64,000 nucleotides of DNA, taken from contig JAPWDM010000006.1 in NCBI GenBank assembly GCA_035578155.1, forward strand, positions 16,260,305 through 16,324,304, in the 5' to 3' direction. Positions 10,672 to 24,200 of the stretch are shown piece by piece (positions within the stretch are counted from its first letter, which is position 1; each line of letters begins with the position of its first letter). Position numbers and translations under genes: made by a program. The DNA is from Brachynemurus nebulosus (Eukaryota; Arthropoda; Insecta; Neuroptera; Myrmeleontidae). Under the pieces are notes generated by a model. That model did no database searches. It was given only the letters and a program-made list of their open reading frames with translations, and was not told the origin of the DNA.

Positions 10672-10945
10672 AATAAGAAATAAGAAGTGTGCCATCTAGT
10701 GGCGTTGAATGGAACTTTAACGTAACTGCTCATAGATACAAATATGTAGTATTTGTAATATGTATAATGTACAATTTTTGTACGTCAAAATTCGTGATTT
10801 TTTTCATTTAGTGACAAAAAAGTAATCACGAACGTTATTTTTTCATAAATTTTGATGTACAAAAATACCTAAATACATATACCTGTGAGCAGTTACATTA
10901 AAATTTCATTCAACGTTACTAGATGGCACATTTATTTCTTATTAC
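10672..10945. mobile_element. Palindromic MITE, family D copy 2
   Basis: Second copy of the 10282-10566 element in the same layout: GTGCCATCTAGTGGCGTTG on the left, CAACGTTACTAGATGGCAC on the right, and a hairpin centre of TTCGTGAT...ATCACGAA. The two copies are about 105 bp apart. Confidence 0.88.
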
Positions 10946-11822
10946 CTATTTACATAATTTGTTGTGTGAAACGCTTTAGGTTATCCATTTGTTGGACAAG
11001 TTAACTCGATTTAATTATTAAAAGAATATAATAACATAAACCAGCAATAAAATTTCAGAAATTCAGATTGGCTATCAATAATATGTAAAATTATAAATGA
11101 CACAATGATCCTTACTTAATAAATTTCTGCAAAAAATTTGGAAAATTCGAAATTTTCTTTACGATGAAAATTTTGCTTGTAAAAGTACTCAGTCAAAACC
11201 AGCAAAGTAAAATTTAATTAAAAAAATCATAACATATACTTTACCAATTTTTCTACCAGTGTAAACTAGGCTATATTTTAAAAACTCAAATGTGTTACTT
11301 CAAACGTTAAAAATATTAACGTAAATTTTCTATGCGTTAATCCATTACCCTGTGTTTAAAGATGTCGCTAGTAATGTTTTGAACAGTGGTGTATTTTTAT
11401 TTAACTTTATTTATTTTATATTCTAAAAATAATCAGGATATATTAAAATAATTAAATATTTACAAAAAACAAAAAATATATTTACAAAAAAAGAAACTTA
11501 ACAAGAAATAAATACTTTTAATAAATATAATACAACAAAGATATTCTCACTAATACAATTTTTATCAATAAATTTTGCTCTTATTTATGTTCAGTTTAAC
11601 AGATTTTAGGTATATGTATTTATTTCAAACTTTTAAATAAATAATGGGAATAAATATATTAGTTTTATTAAGCTACTTGTGACATGACTAGAAATAAGTT
11701 AAATTGTATAAATTTATAATGATAATATTTTGAAATATTTCAGACCATATTTTCTTTAGCACGTCATGTAATTAATTATTCACGGGTCCTTATGATTCTT
11801 CCTATAAAAAAAATTTAAAATG
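10946..11822. other. Region between NDUFA11 repeats and the RIC3 3' end
   Basis: AT-rich and without a recognised gene. It probably includes the RIC3 3' UTR. AATAAAA can be read on the minus strand near 11660. Confidence 0.5.
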
Positions 11823-12152
11823 TTAGTAAATTGTGAAAAAATGTTTTTTGAAAATTTTAATTACCTCTTCTTCATCCACTTCCACTTCTATTTCTTCTAC
11901 TTCCTCCTCTTCTTCAACTTCTTCAATCTCTTCTTCTTCCTCTTCGCCTTTGTTTTCTTCCTTTTTTTCTACAGGTTTTTGTTTTACATTTGTTTCTTCT
12001 TCTTCTTCCTCCTCCTCTTCTTCCTCCTCCACTTCCACTTCTTCCTCTTCTTCTTCTTCTTCAACTTGCTTATCTTCAGTTTTTTGTTTAACATCTTTTG
12101 GTTCCTCTTCTACTTCCTCTTCATCCTCTTCAACTTCTATTTCTTCTACAAT

Positions 12153-12184
<32 letters not shown>

Positions 12185-12268
12185 GTACTTCATCTTTTTT
12201 TTGAACAGTTTCTTGTACTTTTTGATCAACTTCTTTTTTGACTTCTACATTATTTAATTTTTGTTTTT
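11823..12268 (-). CDS. RIC3: RIC3 terminal exon, glutamate-rich tail
   Basis: Acceptor TTAATTACAG| joins in phase 1 with the previous exon (G + AA gives Glu). It opens a 147-residue tail of mostly Glu with short KQK/VEKK breaks, ending VIKIFKKHFFTIY before TAA. A possible donor GAAGAG|GTAATT at 11865 would instead send the transcript to a further exon that I could not find. Low-complexity acidic tails occur in insect RIC-3 proteins. The plus-strand frames here (runs of Ser or Phe) are its shadow. Confidence 0.78.
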
Positions 12269-15200
12269 CTGTAATTAAATTTTTTTAGTGATTGGTAGTT
12301 AAAAACGTTTGAATTGCGCGGGTTTATTTTATACGCAAGCGCATAATTCAAGGATCAATTGGAAACGTTTCTTACCATCAGTGTCGTTGGCAATAACCGA
12401 CAATGTAATTTTGCCGCTCAACATAATCGCTGGCTCATTTTCATCAGCATCATCAGCTTGACTATCTTCTACAACTTCTTGATCCGTTTCAGAATTAGAT
12501 ATTAATATTTTCGCTTCCGGTGGGACTTTTGTTTCCAACATTATGGAAGTGGGTGGTGGTTCTGGGGAAGTTGACTGAGTACGTACAAAAAAAAATTACA
12601 ATTATTATGCGTTCCAAATTTTTGATAGTTTTTTTTAAGTATACCAAATGTAATGGTGGGGAAATCGGGCTTGATGGTCGACTCCAAGGTTTCCCTCCTT
12701 CACAGCTTTCTGTTACTTCCATTGCTAATACTTTGATTTGACCTTTTTCCTCTTTAGAAACTTGATCTTCTTTTGGTTTTGCATCACTGACGATTTCTTT
12801 TTCTTTCTTTTCTAAATCTTTTTTGTCATCTGTGTGTGGTTTTGATGGTAGATGTCGTGGTTCACCGTTAATTTTAATCTCAGATTTATCGGATTGAATA
12901 TAATTATTAGAATCCAACGGGGAAAGGCTAAGTTCTGAAATCTGTTATTTGATTTCTATTAGTAACTTAAATTTCAGTAACGGTATTAACATTTTTAAAA
13001 ACATTTACGAGAACATTCATTTAAATCAATTTAAACATAGCGCTTCTACATTAAAAATTTAGTAAAATACAAAAGTAAGTCAAAATAATACGTTAATGAT
13101 TCTAAAAAAAGAAAAAAAAAAAAAAAAAAAATATATAGAAATATCTTTAAATAAAAAGTTTCAAGTTTTTTTTTTTTTCAGAATTTTAATAGTACCGTAA
13201 AATCGAACAAATAGTATTTTTCTTGAACTCTATTCATAAAGAAAGTAAAATAAAAAAAGTAATATGTATGTACTGTCGACTTTCGGAGATTGTCCGATCG
13301 CAGATTGTCCATGCTGCAGTGGTAGGGGTTTACACGTCACATGTTTATGTCACACGAACATCGCAACAACACAATTTTTGTGAATGTATTTGTGAACCTT
13401 TGAACAGAGGCGTAGGTAATGTTTGTTTAAATTAAAGATTATTTGTACATAACATTTTATTCAATGTACCTAATATTATTAAAATTGTTATAGAATCCTA
13501 TGAACCAATTTTTATATGCACTTACGTATGTAAAATTTTTAAATTTGTTTATTTAATTAAATGAATGACTATAAAATATATTTTTATGTATTGCCATTAC
13601 ATGATCTGTGTTATCAGTAGCAGTGTCCGATAGCGTTCGTTTTCAATGTTCTCTATTGAAGCTGTTTGTATTTCAGTTTTACAGTAGAGACTGATAAAGA
13701 ATAACAAGAATAATAGTAACTTACTTATGAAGTTATGAAAATATTGAATGTTTCATTTGGAAATAATAATGCTGTCCACATTTTATAAGAATATTTTTTT
13801 CTTTTTTACCATACTTAATAGTAATAGGATTTATTTCTAACACTATCAACACTTTAATAGATATCTAATAATAAAAATGCATAATATACATAAAATATTT
13901 TGTAAGACGAGTTAGACATGTCTTATTTAGTTAATTAGGTTAATTGTTTATTTTTATTCATTGATTTATATATGTAGTTACATATTTCCATATAATAACA
14001 CTGCTTGCAATACGCACGCACGTGCATTAGTTTGAATGTATGATATTTCTATGTAAACAAATAAAATATGACTACGGCTATGCACTTTCGCAGATTGTCC
14101 GCCCCGCCCACTTTGAACCGTTCATGGGACAATCTCCGAAAGTCCACAGTATTTTAAATAATAATTACTTATTCTTAAAACTTTGGCCAACCTGTATATA
14201 TCAAATCTATTCACCCCTCACTTTATATATATATTAGTTCCCTCTGTGTTTCTATTAACCTCATTGGCGTATAATAAGAAGTTATTGGTTTTTGTTCTGT
14301 TCACCTCATGTGTACTGTACAGTCCCTTTTACGGTAAATAAAAAATTTTCAAGCAACGATTATTTTAGCTATTAATTTCAAATACTATACAATATCTAAT
14401 ATTTCTGTACAATAAAAACTTATATTGTTACAAAATACATGCATTTTTAAATGATTAATATTATAATTTACAATTACCCAAATTTAACTTGGCCGGGAAA
14501 GGTTTTATGCGCAGTACATAATACAAAATATTTTTGTGTGAGATTGATAACTAAACGTTTATTTCTTTTTTAAACACTGACTAACTCTTTTGCCCACAAT
14601 CGGCCAAGTTAATTTTAGTGAGCTGTATATAACAAACGTTTTTGCTAGTACATCCAAAATTTGCACGCATGCTACTTCCAAAATGTTATATGTGCAATAG
14701 CGGTAGAAAATTAATAGATAAATAAAGTAAAATCAAAAAAATTAAAAAATTAGTAAAACAAAAAGGTACATTGATAATAAAGTATCTCGGTCAGAAAAAA
14801 ATATATTTCATAAAATAAAAATAAAAACTACTTCAAGCGTGATTTATTTACATTCAAAAAAATATTGCAAAATTTACATACTACACAAATTATTCAAGTT
14901 TATTTGCTGAACAAACTATAAAATAAAATTAAAAATTGTTTTTTGTTTAAAATTTTCACTTTTAAGTCCGATTAATAAATTAAAATTATTCTTTTTGAGA
15001 CAAGTCTGTATTTAAGTACGTCAATTTTATTTTTAATTAATTTTATTTTATATTAAAATTCAGAACAAAATTAATAAAATAAATAAAACTGAAAAATTAT
15101 AAGGATTAATTTAAAACAAACAATGACGATGATTTATTTAGAAAATTTAATTGGACATTTATGAGGGTGGTTGAAACGTAATAAAAAATGGAGATTTTGA

Positions 15201-18200
15201 AGTTTTACGTTTAAGAATAATCGATTGAACTAGGATTTACTATTTTCGAAATTAATATTCGAATTTTATACTAATTTTTTTTTTTTTTTTTTTAATATTT
15301 TAAGTTTTAGATGGTTTTGTAAATAAATATTATAAAATACTGAAAATAATGTCGAAATTATATGAATCTACAAAATTCAGCAAATGTTATTAGTTTTTAG
15401 AAATTAATTGATACACATGTTACCAATTATTTTATAATTAATGAAAAACTGAAAAATAAATCATTATATAACTTGCACAAGCAGCACAGACTACCTGGGG
15501 ATGTTCTGAAACAGTGGTGGTGTTACTAGTTGTTTTAGTGGAGACTTGTTCAGCGGCACGCTGGGCACGCTTCTTGGCTAATGCCTCTCTCCGCTGATCC
15601 ACCTCGGTTAGCATGTCGGTCAGTGCCGTAACAACTATAGAAGAGAGAAAGAAACAAGTCGACTAACACATTTGTCAGTCAGTCATCTTTTTCTAAATAC
15701 ATACGTATACATATACATAACAATGACACAACAATTAAAAAAACAGAGTAAGAAATATAGTCCCTACTCTCATTTTAACACCCTTAGCTCTAAACCACCC
15801 TTCATGCATCTTTTTTTAGATATTTTTGTTTTAATTGACGATTTTGGTTGAGATTTATTAGTAAATGAATGTAATTTTACGATTTATTCCACTTCAATGA
15901 GCTAAACTCAAAATGTAATTTAAGTAAAGAGCTGGTGACAAAATGAGATATGAAATAAACTTTTATAGTAATGAATGACTGTTCGATACGATATTCAGTA
16001 AAACGGTTTTTTTTTTTTTTTAAATTCCGCTACTGTATAAATATAGTAGAATTTATATAAACTGAAAATGATTCATTCAATAAGAATGCACGTAAGTTTA
16101 TGTATCAGACACGCTCGTAATATAGCTGTCTCTCACAAGATCTACTATCTAATATATTAAAAAAGGATAGTAGAAAATATAATAATTTTTATATGTGACA
16201 AAATTTCATTTTTACATTCTTAAGGTGTGAATTATTTTCATTTAATATAAATTTGCCTATAACAAAATGTCAACACCGTTTGAATCAGGCCGTTTTAATT
16301 CCGCAAACAAATCTTTTTTTTAGGAAGGGGGGAAACAGTTATACAACTTTTTTACGGACACGTCCTAAATTATCTAATTACAATTTTATTAGTATTTCGT
16401 AATCACAATCACGGAACACACCATTTCAAGATGTCTGCCATAGTTGCCAAATAAGTGACGGACCACGCAAGACTTTTTCTATCGTATAAAAATTTTGGTT
16501 TGAAAAAGATTTAATTTCAAATTAAAAAAAAAAAAAAATGGAATAAATCGATGTCTTGTTTTTTTAAAAATGAATTTAAATGTTTTAAAAAAAATAAATA
16601 AAAAATAAAAAATTCCAAGCATTAACTAAAATATAATCTCGAAAATAAATTATAATTAACATAATACTGACAGGAACAAAATTTTCTAAACTAAAACTAA
16701 ATAAAAAACAACGAAAATAAATAAAGGAAATTTGTACTAAAAATTTATAATTTAAACTTGAATTTTTCAAATATGTACTAAAATGATATATTAGCAGAGG
16801 GTGGATGACATGCAACAACAGTGCGTAAAGCTGTCGATGTCGGTGTAGGACAGAGCCTAACCTGGGCTCTGTCCGCGCCCGATCTTATTGGCACGGAACC
16901 CATTTGGGCGATGATCCGCGCCATTGCTCGTTCAGTTTCCTGCAGCCTTCTACGTAGTTGATTTATTTCAACATCTCCTGAAAGATAAATTTAAAATACC
17001 ACGTGACGTGACCAAGATACTACTCGGTCGGCAATTTGATTGATTTTGATTGTGTTGGCAATATTGATTGATGATTTATTTTACAATTTTTAAAAATAGG
17101 GTTGCCATTCAAAATGTCAAACACTGAATATATTATTATTATGGTGACAGCGCCGGGTAACAATATTTAAAACTATTTAAAAAAATCTCTAATATATTTT
17201 CCATATCTAATATTTTTGTAAGAGCGGGGAAGAAACAATTAAAAATGACATTAATCACTAAAAAAAAAAAAAAAATGATTAACATTTCTGAAAGGTTTAA
17301 TTTGTGAAAATTTATATAAAAAATATGAGATCATTTTGTTTTGTCACTTTTCACTAGTGACATGTCAAAGGTTGTCATATTTTAAAAATAGTATTATTTG
17401 AATTGACATATTTTATTGATAAGAGACCAAACTATTTGGAAAAAAAATATTTGCACAATTTTTTATAATTTCGTAGTTCCAACACTAACGAAATCATTAT
17501 GCGATCATGTTTTATGTACAGCCAATTAGAAAAAAGAACAATCCCACGGCATTTTCTTTTGAGGGGCTATATTTATAGTGACTTGAAATCAGCCAAAAAT
17601 GTCATGTCAACATAAAAAATATCAATTTTATGGCAAAAAATAAAGAGATATTTATAGCTGGAATTGTGGCAACCCTATTTATAAATATTTTTCCGTGTGT
17701 GTTAAGACAAAATTAATTTTCACGCCGAATGAAATGACGTTTTGATTATTGCAGTTGTGTTTGCTTGTTATGCTTTGATACGTTTTTTTTGATCAGTTCT
17801 AAATCAGTTTTCTACTTAAATGTGTAGAGAATGTTGCTAAAATCTATATGCAAAACAAAATTGATTTACTTACTGGTATCCCTCTCTTGCCATCCTGTAT
17901 GTATATAAGCATGAGATTAATCAGAATAAAGAATAATTACAGAATTGAAAAAAATATAATCTTTAAAAAAACCGCCTTTTTAAATAAATGTACTCACCTA
18001 ATTTACTGCCAGGTGTGTTGTCTTTTGACAGTTTTGAATAACGTGATTTTTCAGGCGTGTATTCTTTATTGAACACCTGTTTATGAAATGATGGGTCTGG
18101 TTGAACGGGTGGATAAAGGGCATTGCTTTTCTCTTCTTTTTTGAACATTATCTGCAATTAAAACAGTAATTTTTTTATATGCGGTTAAAGTGAAACTTCA

Positions 18201-21200
18201 TTACTATAAAAAATTAACCGGTAATTGGTACTAACAATATGAGAAATATAATAGGGCGGGGGGAATAATGTTTTTCTCTACGAAGTAAATCTAGCGAATC
18301 GAAATTGATTTCAATTTTAGAAGAGTATTGGAAGGATTTCATATTTTAAGTTATGACTTTTGGATTTCTAATTTCTCTATTTTAAACACGGGGATAAAAC
18401 AATATTTTTTCTTTCATAAAACGCTATCTGGTGATAAAATATTAAACTAATCATACTATGACGATAAATACAACAATTACCTATTTTACTAATTTAATGT
18501 TTTATAGTTTATATACTACACTGATATTTCTAATTACACTAACTATAATAATTAAATTTCTAACTATTCAGTGATATCCATTTGTAATTAATTATCCTTT
18601 AAACTTACCTTGTTTGACAAATTCACGGTAGAATAATTATAAGAATTGTCAGAAATAATCTAAATTGTACAAAAAAGAAAAAAATATATAAATTTTCTTA
18701 AATTAGTAATTATTAATGTGACCTACAGCTATAGTAAGATTTTTTTAATGGCGTAAATGCTTCCATTTTTAAACCAGTGGTGATTCATAAGAATTTTTAA
18801 ATAATTTATACGTATATGGGGTATATGGTAGTACCTGGGGTATATAGGTAGTTAAATGGGAACTTTCGTTCACACTATTATGATAGGTAACAAGCGCACA
18901 CACTTTATAAACATGCACATGTGTACAGTTAGAAAAAAAAATATAATTATCTATTGAAATAAATGTTTCTTTTTAGCATAATAAAATTTTAATAATGGTG
19001 GAAGTGCCGAGTTTTTTTTTACTATATTATCGAACGAAATCTACTTGATCAATTTCGACTGAACATTCTCTGAACGGTTAGTATAATAACATTTAAAACA
19101 TAAACATGCATGTAATTGAGAAGTAATTAAAACTGGTAGTGTTTTGGATTTTCAATATTACAAAGGGATGTCACGACTCACGAGGGTGTATTCCATCGAT
19201 TTCATTTAATTTTGCCACCCCTCTTAATACAGTTTTAACAAATTGCATGTTGTTGAATAGCTTTCTTTTTCTAGCCCTTAAAATCGATGAGTTACACTTT
19301 CGTGTCATTCCGTGTCAGAAAAGTTAACGAAATATTTTGGTATATAAAATAATTTATTTTTATTTATTTATTTTTTTAATAGATACCTAAAGAGAAAAAA
19401 ATATTTTTAAAAATTAATACAAATATAGAATATTATCACATATACATATTATATAACAATTTCTTATAGACATTTATTTATTTTAATTTATAACAAAAAG
19501 AAAAATAACAGTCTTAAGGGAAATCACGACGGAATCACTTTAGTCTTTTTAATTTTATAATGCATTCTTAGAGGTTTTTCTAACATCAAAATATACATAT
19601 ACATATTACATACATATACTTTTTGGTAGGGGTAGTTAATTTACACTGAGAAAATAAGTTTTTTGACTCAAATAACTTTCTTTCTCACAATCAGTGAGTT
19701 AACTGTAAACTAAGAATTGGCAGGGAACGTGTTAAATAATCATAAAATTCATAGATTACATAAAATCTACCTCTAATGCATACATAAATTACATAACACA
19801 TTTTCATGTTAGTTTTGATAATTTGTACAGATAAGAATTATATGTCGTCATGTTACTTTTGATGACGTCACATTGTTATTATTTGTACAAAGTATACACA
19901 AAACACATTAAATACAAAATTAAAAAAATTATAAAAATTGAAATATTATTGTCCAATATTTTTCACGAAAAAAAAAAATTAGTATTTATTTATTGTTTAA
20001 TGTTTCTGCGTCCTCTATACACAATTCTTGTAAGCTTTTTTTCACCCACATCTTTTTTTTCATAAAATTATACTTTTTCAACGTTTTCGACATTGCCGGT
20101 GCTGTGGTAATAAGTGATCGATTAAAATTTGGAAATTCGTCGAACGATCGATTATGACCGATGTGGAACATGGGCTGTTTGTTTTTATTTTTTAGATCAA
20201 TTTTGAGTTTGGTATCGGTAACAACATCATTATCATCATCGTCAGTAATTTTGCATTTGTTTGTTTGATCTAATATCAAATCTTTTCTATTTGCACGAAC
20301 CTGCAAATAAAAAGAGATTTTCAAATGAGAAATTAAATATTCTCATGTTTTCTAATAAACATATTAAAATAATTTGGTAACAGAAATTGTTTTGTATTTT
20401 GATTTAAAAAGTACTTTGTAGTGAAATCTTTGTTGAAAATATGTTTCAGTTAAAATATTGATTTTAATAAAATAAAAATAAACAGCCAGTTCCTTCTTTT
20501 TTTATTTTAATTATTAACTCAAAATTTTCAAGGAAGCATATCGACAGTTTTTCGTTGTAACCTCGTATTTCGGTAACAACAACTTTTTAAAAAACAAAAA
20601 AATTACAAAATACGAGGTTTCATGCATGAAATATTTTGATAGATGGCAGGTTATACCATTTTTTTTTTTATTATTTAAAAGTTGCTCAGTTTATTTTTAA
20701 ATAAAAAATGAACAATTCCAAATTACTACCATTTCTTTAGCTGTCAACTTTAACCTATTTGTGTTAGTTTTTCTATTCGCCACTAGCTGGCTAATGAAAA
20801 TTGGCCACGTCCCTATTTAAATTTCAATTACAATATTATTTTCAAAAAATTAAAATACTTAATAGCGTCTATATTAAACTAGTTTAATATAATTTGTTTA
20901 TTTTATTTGGAATATGAACACAATAATTAACTTTCTCTGTTTTGTGCATTTTTTCTGTTCTGCAAAACAGAGAAGGAAATATGGTGTTCATATTCCAAAC
21001 AAAATAAACAAACTATACACTCTAATTTGTTACGAAAATTCTGAATCACCTGCTCATAAAATTTAATCAATAACAGACAAGATAAATATCATTATAGTTA
21101 CAACACCTATAAGTATGTTTTTATTATCAAATTTTTTATTTTTTTTTTGGATGCGGCACCACTTAATGGTGTTAGACATGCGATCACGGAAAATATTGCG

Positions 21201-24200
21201 TGATAAGAGAAATAAATTCACAACAATATTTTTTTGGGATATATAAATTTCACGCAGAATTTTTTCAACCTTCTCCCAAGGGAGAAGGTTGAAAAAATTC
21301 TGCGAGAAATAAATTCAGCTAATGATATTTTGATTAACTTCGCTAGAGTGTTTTATATTCCGCATTAATAATACACTGCGTCGTAATAATGTAAAAAAAT
21401 TACCCGTCACCTCCACCATCCAAGTCAGAATTTAAAATAAACAATTTTAAATAAATTTCAAAATATTATTGTATCAAAATTTTTTTTAATTTTAAGTTTT
21501 TTTAGGGCTATATTGATTGTTTTATAAATAACTAAAATAAAAATAAAATTAAAAAAAAAATCTATGGGTATTCAAAATTAGTTTCAACATTTCAACAAAG
21601 ACAATTCATAACATGCAAAAATTTGTGGAATTATTGTGGAATTTATTTTGCTGGTTTCCGAATGTTTCATATTTTTAATTTTTGTTTATGAAGGACTGGT
21701 CCTTCAGATCAGAATGTATTAAAATCTATAAATATTTAAATAACATGCAGGTATTTTAAGCAAAAGCATAATTCTAGGTTAGATATTGGTTAAAATATAT
21801 TTTTCTTTACTAGTTTTAATTTAATTTCATTTTAAATTCAAATTTTAACAGTAAAATTTTCTACATGCAATGAATAAATTCCGAAAATTTACCTTCATCA
21901 AGGTGTATGTGAAGAATATGACAATCCCAATTGTGTATATTGGCATTACAATTCCCATAGTACTCGTTGTAGTTTTCGGTGGTGGTACAACGTGTCCAGC
22001 TCCTCCGAGGGTTGGTCTCATTCCAGGTACCGGACCTGGCTATAAAAACATAATCCAAAAAATATTAACAACAATGACATTTGAATGGAACTGATAAAAC
22101 TACTGGTGGCAGCGCGAGGAGTAGGAGGTGATTTCGAGGGTAGGTACTTGACTGGAAATAAAAAAAATATTCTAGAAGCCTTGTTTTTGCATGTCAATTA
22201 AGTGATTTTTTTTTATTTTCGATAAATTCTGTAAAAATCATCAAAAAATAACTCTACAATTTTAAATGAAAAAATTGGCGCGAGAAACACTTCACTATAA
22301 TGACGTCACAGTTTGAAGCAATCAAATGTCAATATCAATATTTATAACCTCAAATTTTTTGGTTATAGTCATAAGATGTAAAAACTAAAAGCAAGTATTT
22401 ATGTATTTGAATTCTTGTCGATTATTATTACTGTATATACAAGCTAATAGAAATATTGAAAATAAAAGACAATTTCACTTCGCCGATGAAAATTATTAAA
22501 ATCGACATATTTGGTTCCAAAATGTTACATCATTTTCAAGAAATGGCGCATTTTTACTAATTTGAATCGTTGTTGAAAAATAACAATTTTCAAAATAAAA
22601 TTTCTAAATGGTTATTAAATATTTTTATGCCTCATCATTAAAATTAAGGATAATTGATATAATTCATAGAAATATTTAACATTTGACGCAAATTTTTAAC
22701 ACAGTCAAGTACCCTTTAATTTAGAAAAAATTAAGAAGGGTCCATTTTTCCATCTCATTATATTTTTCCTTGTCTTTGAATTTGTTACTATAACTATTTT
22801 ACTTTTAATTAAAACAAAAAATTTAAGAATCACTTCAAGTTCTTCTTAAGTAAGTTAAGAATTGAATATATTTGTTCAGTTAGAGTGAAAATTTGTTCTT
22901 ATCTGTACAAAATATGTATTTATCTATTAAGAAAGTTTTTTAAATCAAATCAAATTTAACTCTTGGAAATATTCCAATAATCTTAACAACATGGATATTA
23001 TATTTATTAAAATTTTCAATTTTTTTAGTGTACTTAATATATAGTAGATTCTAATTATAATCATATAAAATTACTACAATTATCAATTCGCCAAAAATTT
23101 TCATTTCTTTTCTCTTCAGCAGACATTTTAATACTCATTTTGAAAATTTCATTCATTTTTTACATTTATTTAAAATTTGACATTTAAGTTTTTCAAGTTA
23201 CTTACACGTCCTGGCATAACTCTTGGCGGTGGACTTGACGGTGAAGATGACGGCGGAATGGCACGTCCTCGTTCACGTAACGCCGGATGTAACATTTCCG
23301 GATGTAGATGAGCTGGTCTCTCCTGACGAACATCTTTTTAAAAGTTTAATATTGAATAAGTTTATTGATTTTATTAGAATAAAGTGTTAGTTAATACTCA
23401 ATATTAGAAAAAATAACAAGAGTTATTAATTGTTAAGATAATAACAAAATAAAGCAGACCTTAAAGTTCAATAATATTGTGCAGGTATTTTGTACGGTTT
23501 TATTGAAGTTCTGTCCAGGTAATTCAATAATTTAAAAAAAAAATTGTACAAGTTGCTTAACATTTTGAGGTACTATTTACATAATAACGATATTGTGCAA
23601 TCCTTTAATATTATCCGTAGATTATCAATAATATTGTACAATATCGGTTACTTCATAATAATATTGAACGAATAGAGGTCGCTTTATAGATTAAAAATCA
23701 ACATAAACAAAAAATTGTTAAGAAAAAGCTTCAATTCTATACATTAATTCAAATTTTAATTCATATAAACTTGTCAGTAGAAGTTAGAACTAAATCAGTA
23801 GATATTATTCATGTTAGGAACAATCCCGTTAAAAATTCTCCGTATTCTTACTTTGTATTTTACTCGAATCAATCGTATGTCGATATCGAAACCCTAATTC
23901 GTCGGGTGTAACACCAAAATTATATTTTAAACATAGCGAACTATTTACGGAACGTAATTCATCCAATATTTGACGATAATTTCGACCTAACATAACATTT
24001 TCTTTTAGGAATAGTGCAATATCAACATTACAGGTGGCTAACACTTTCGATCGACATTTCTCTATCACGTCATTCGGAAGTTTTCCACTTTCGAAAGCCA
24101 ATTGAATACGTGGATCAGTTTCTCGTAAATCTTTTAGTATGTTACCACATAAATCGTTCATTATTCTTATTGCATTAATATCAGTCTCCCATATTACGTC

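Noticed and set aside
11820..12257. Plus-strand frames of nearly pure Phe/Leu or Ser
   Set aside because: Antisense of the Glu-rich RIC3 terminal exon.
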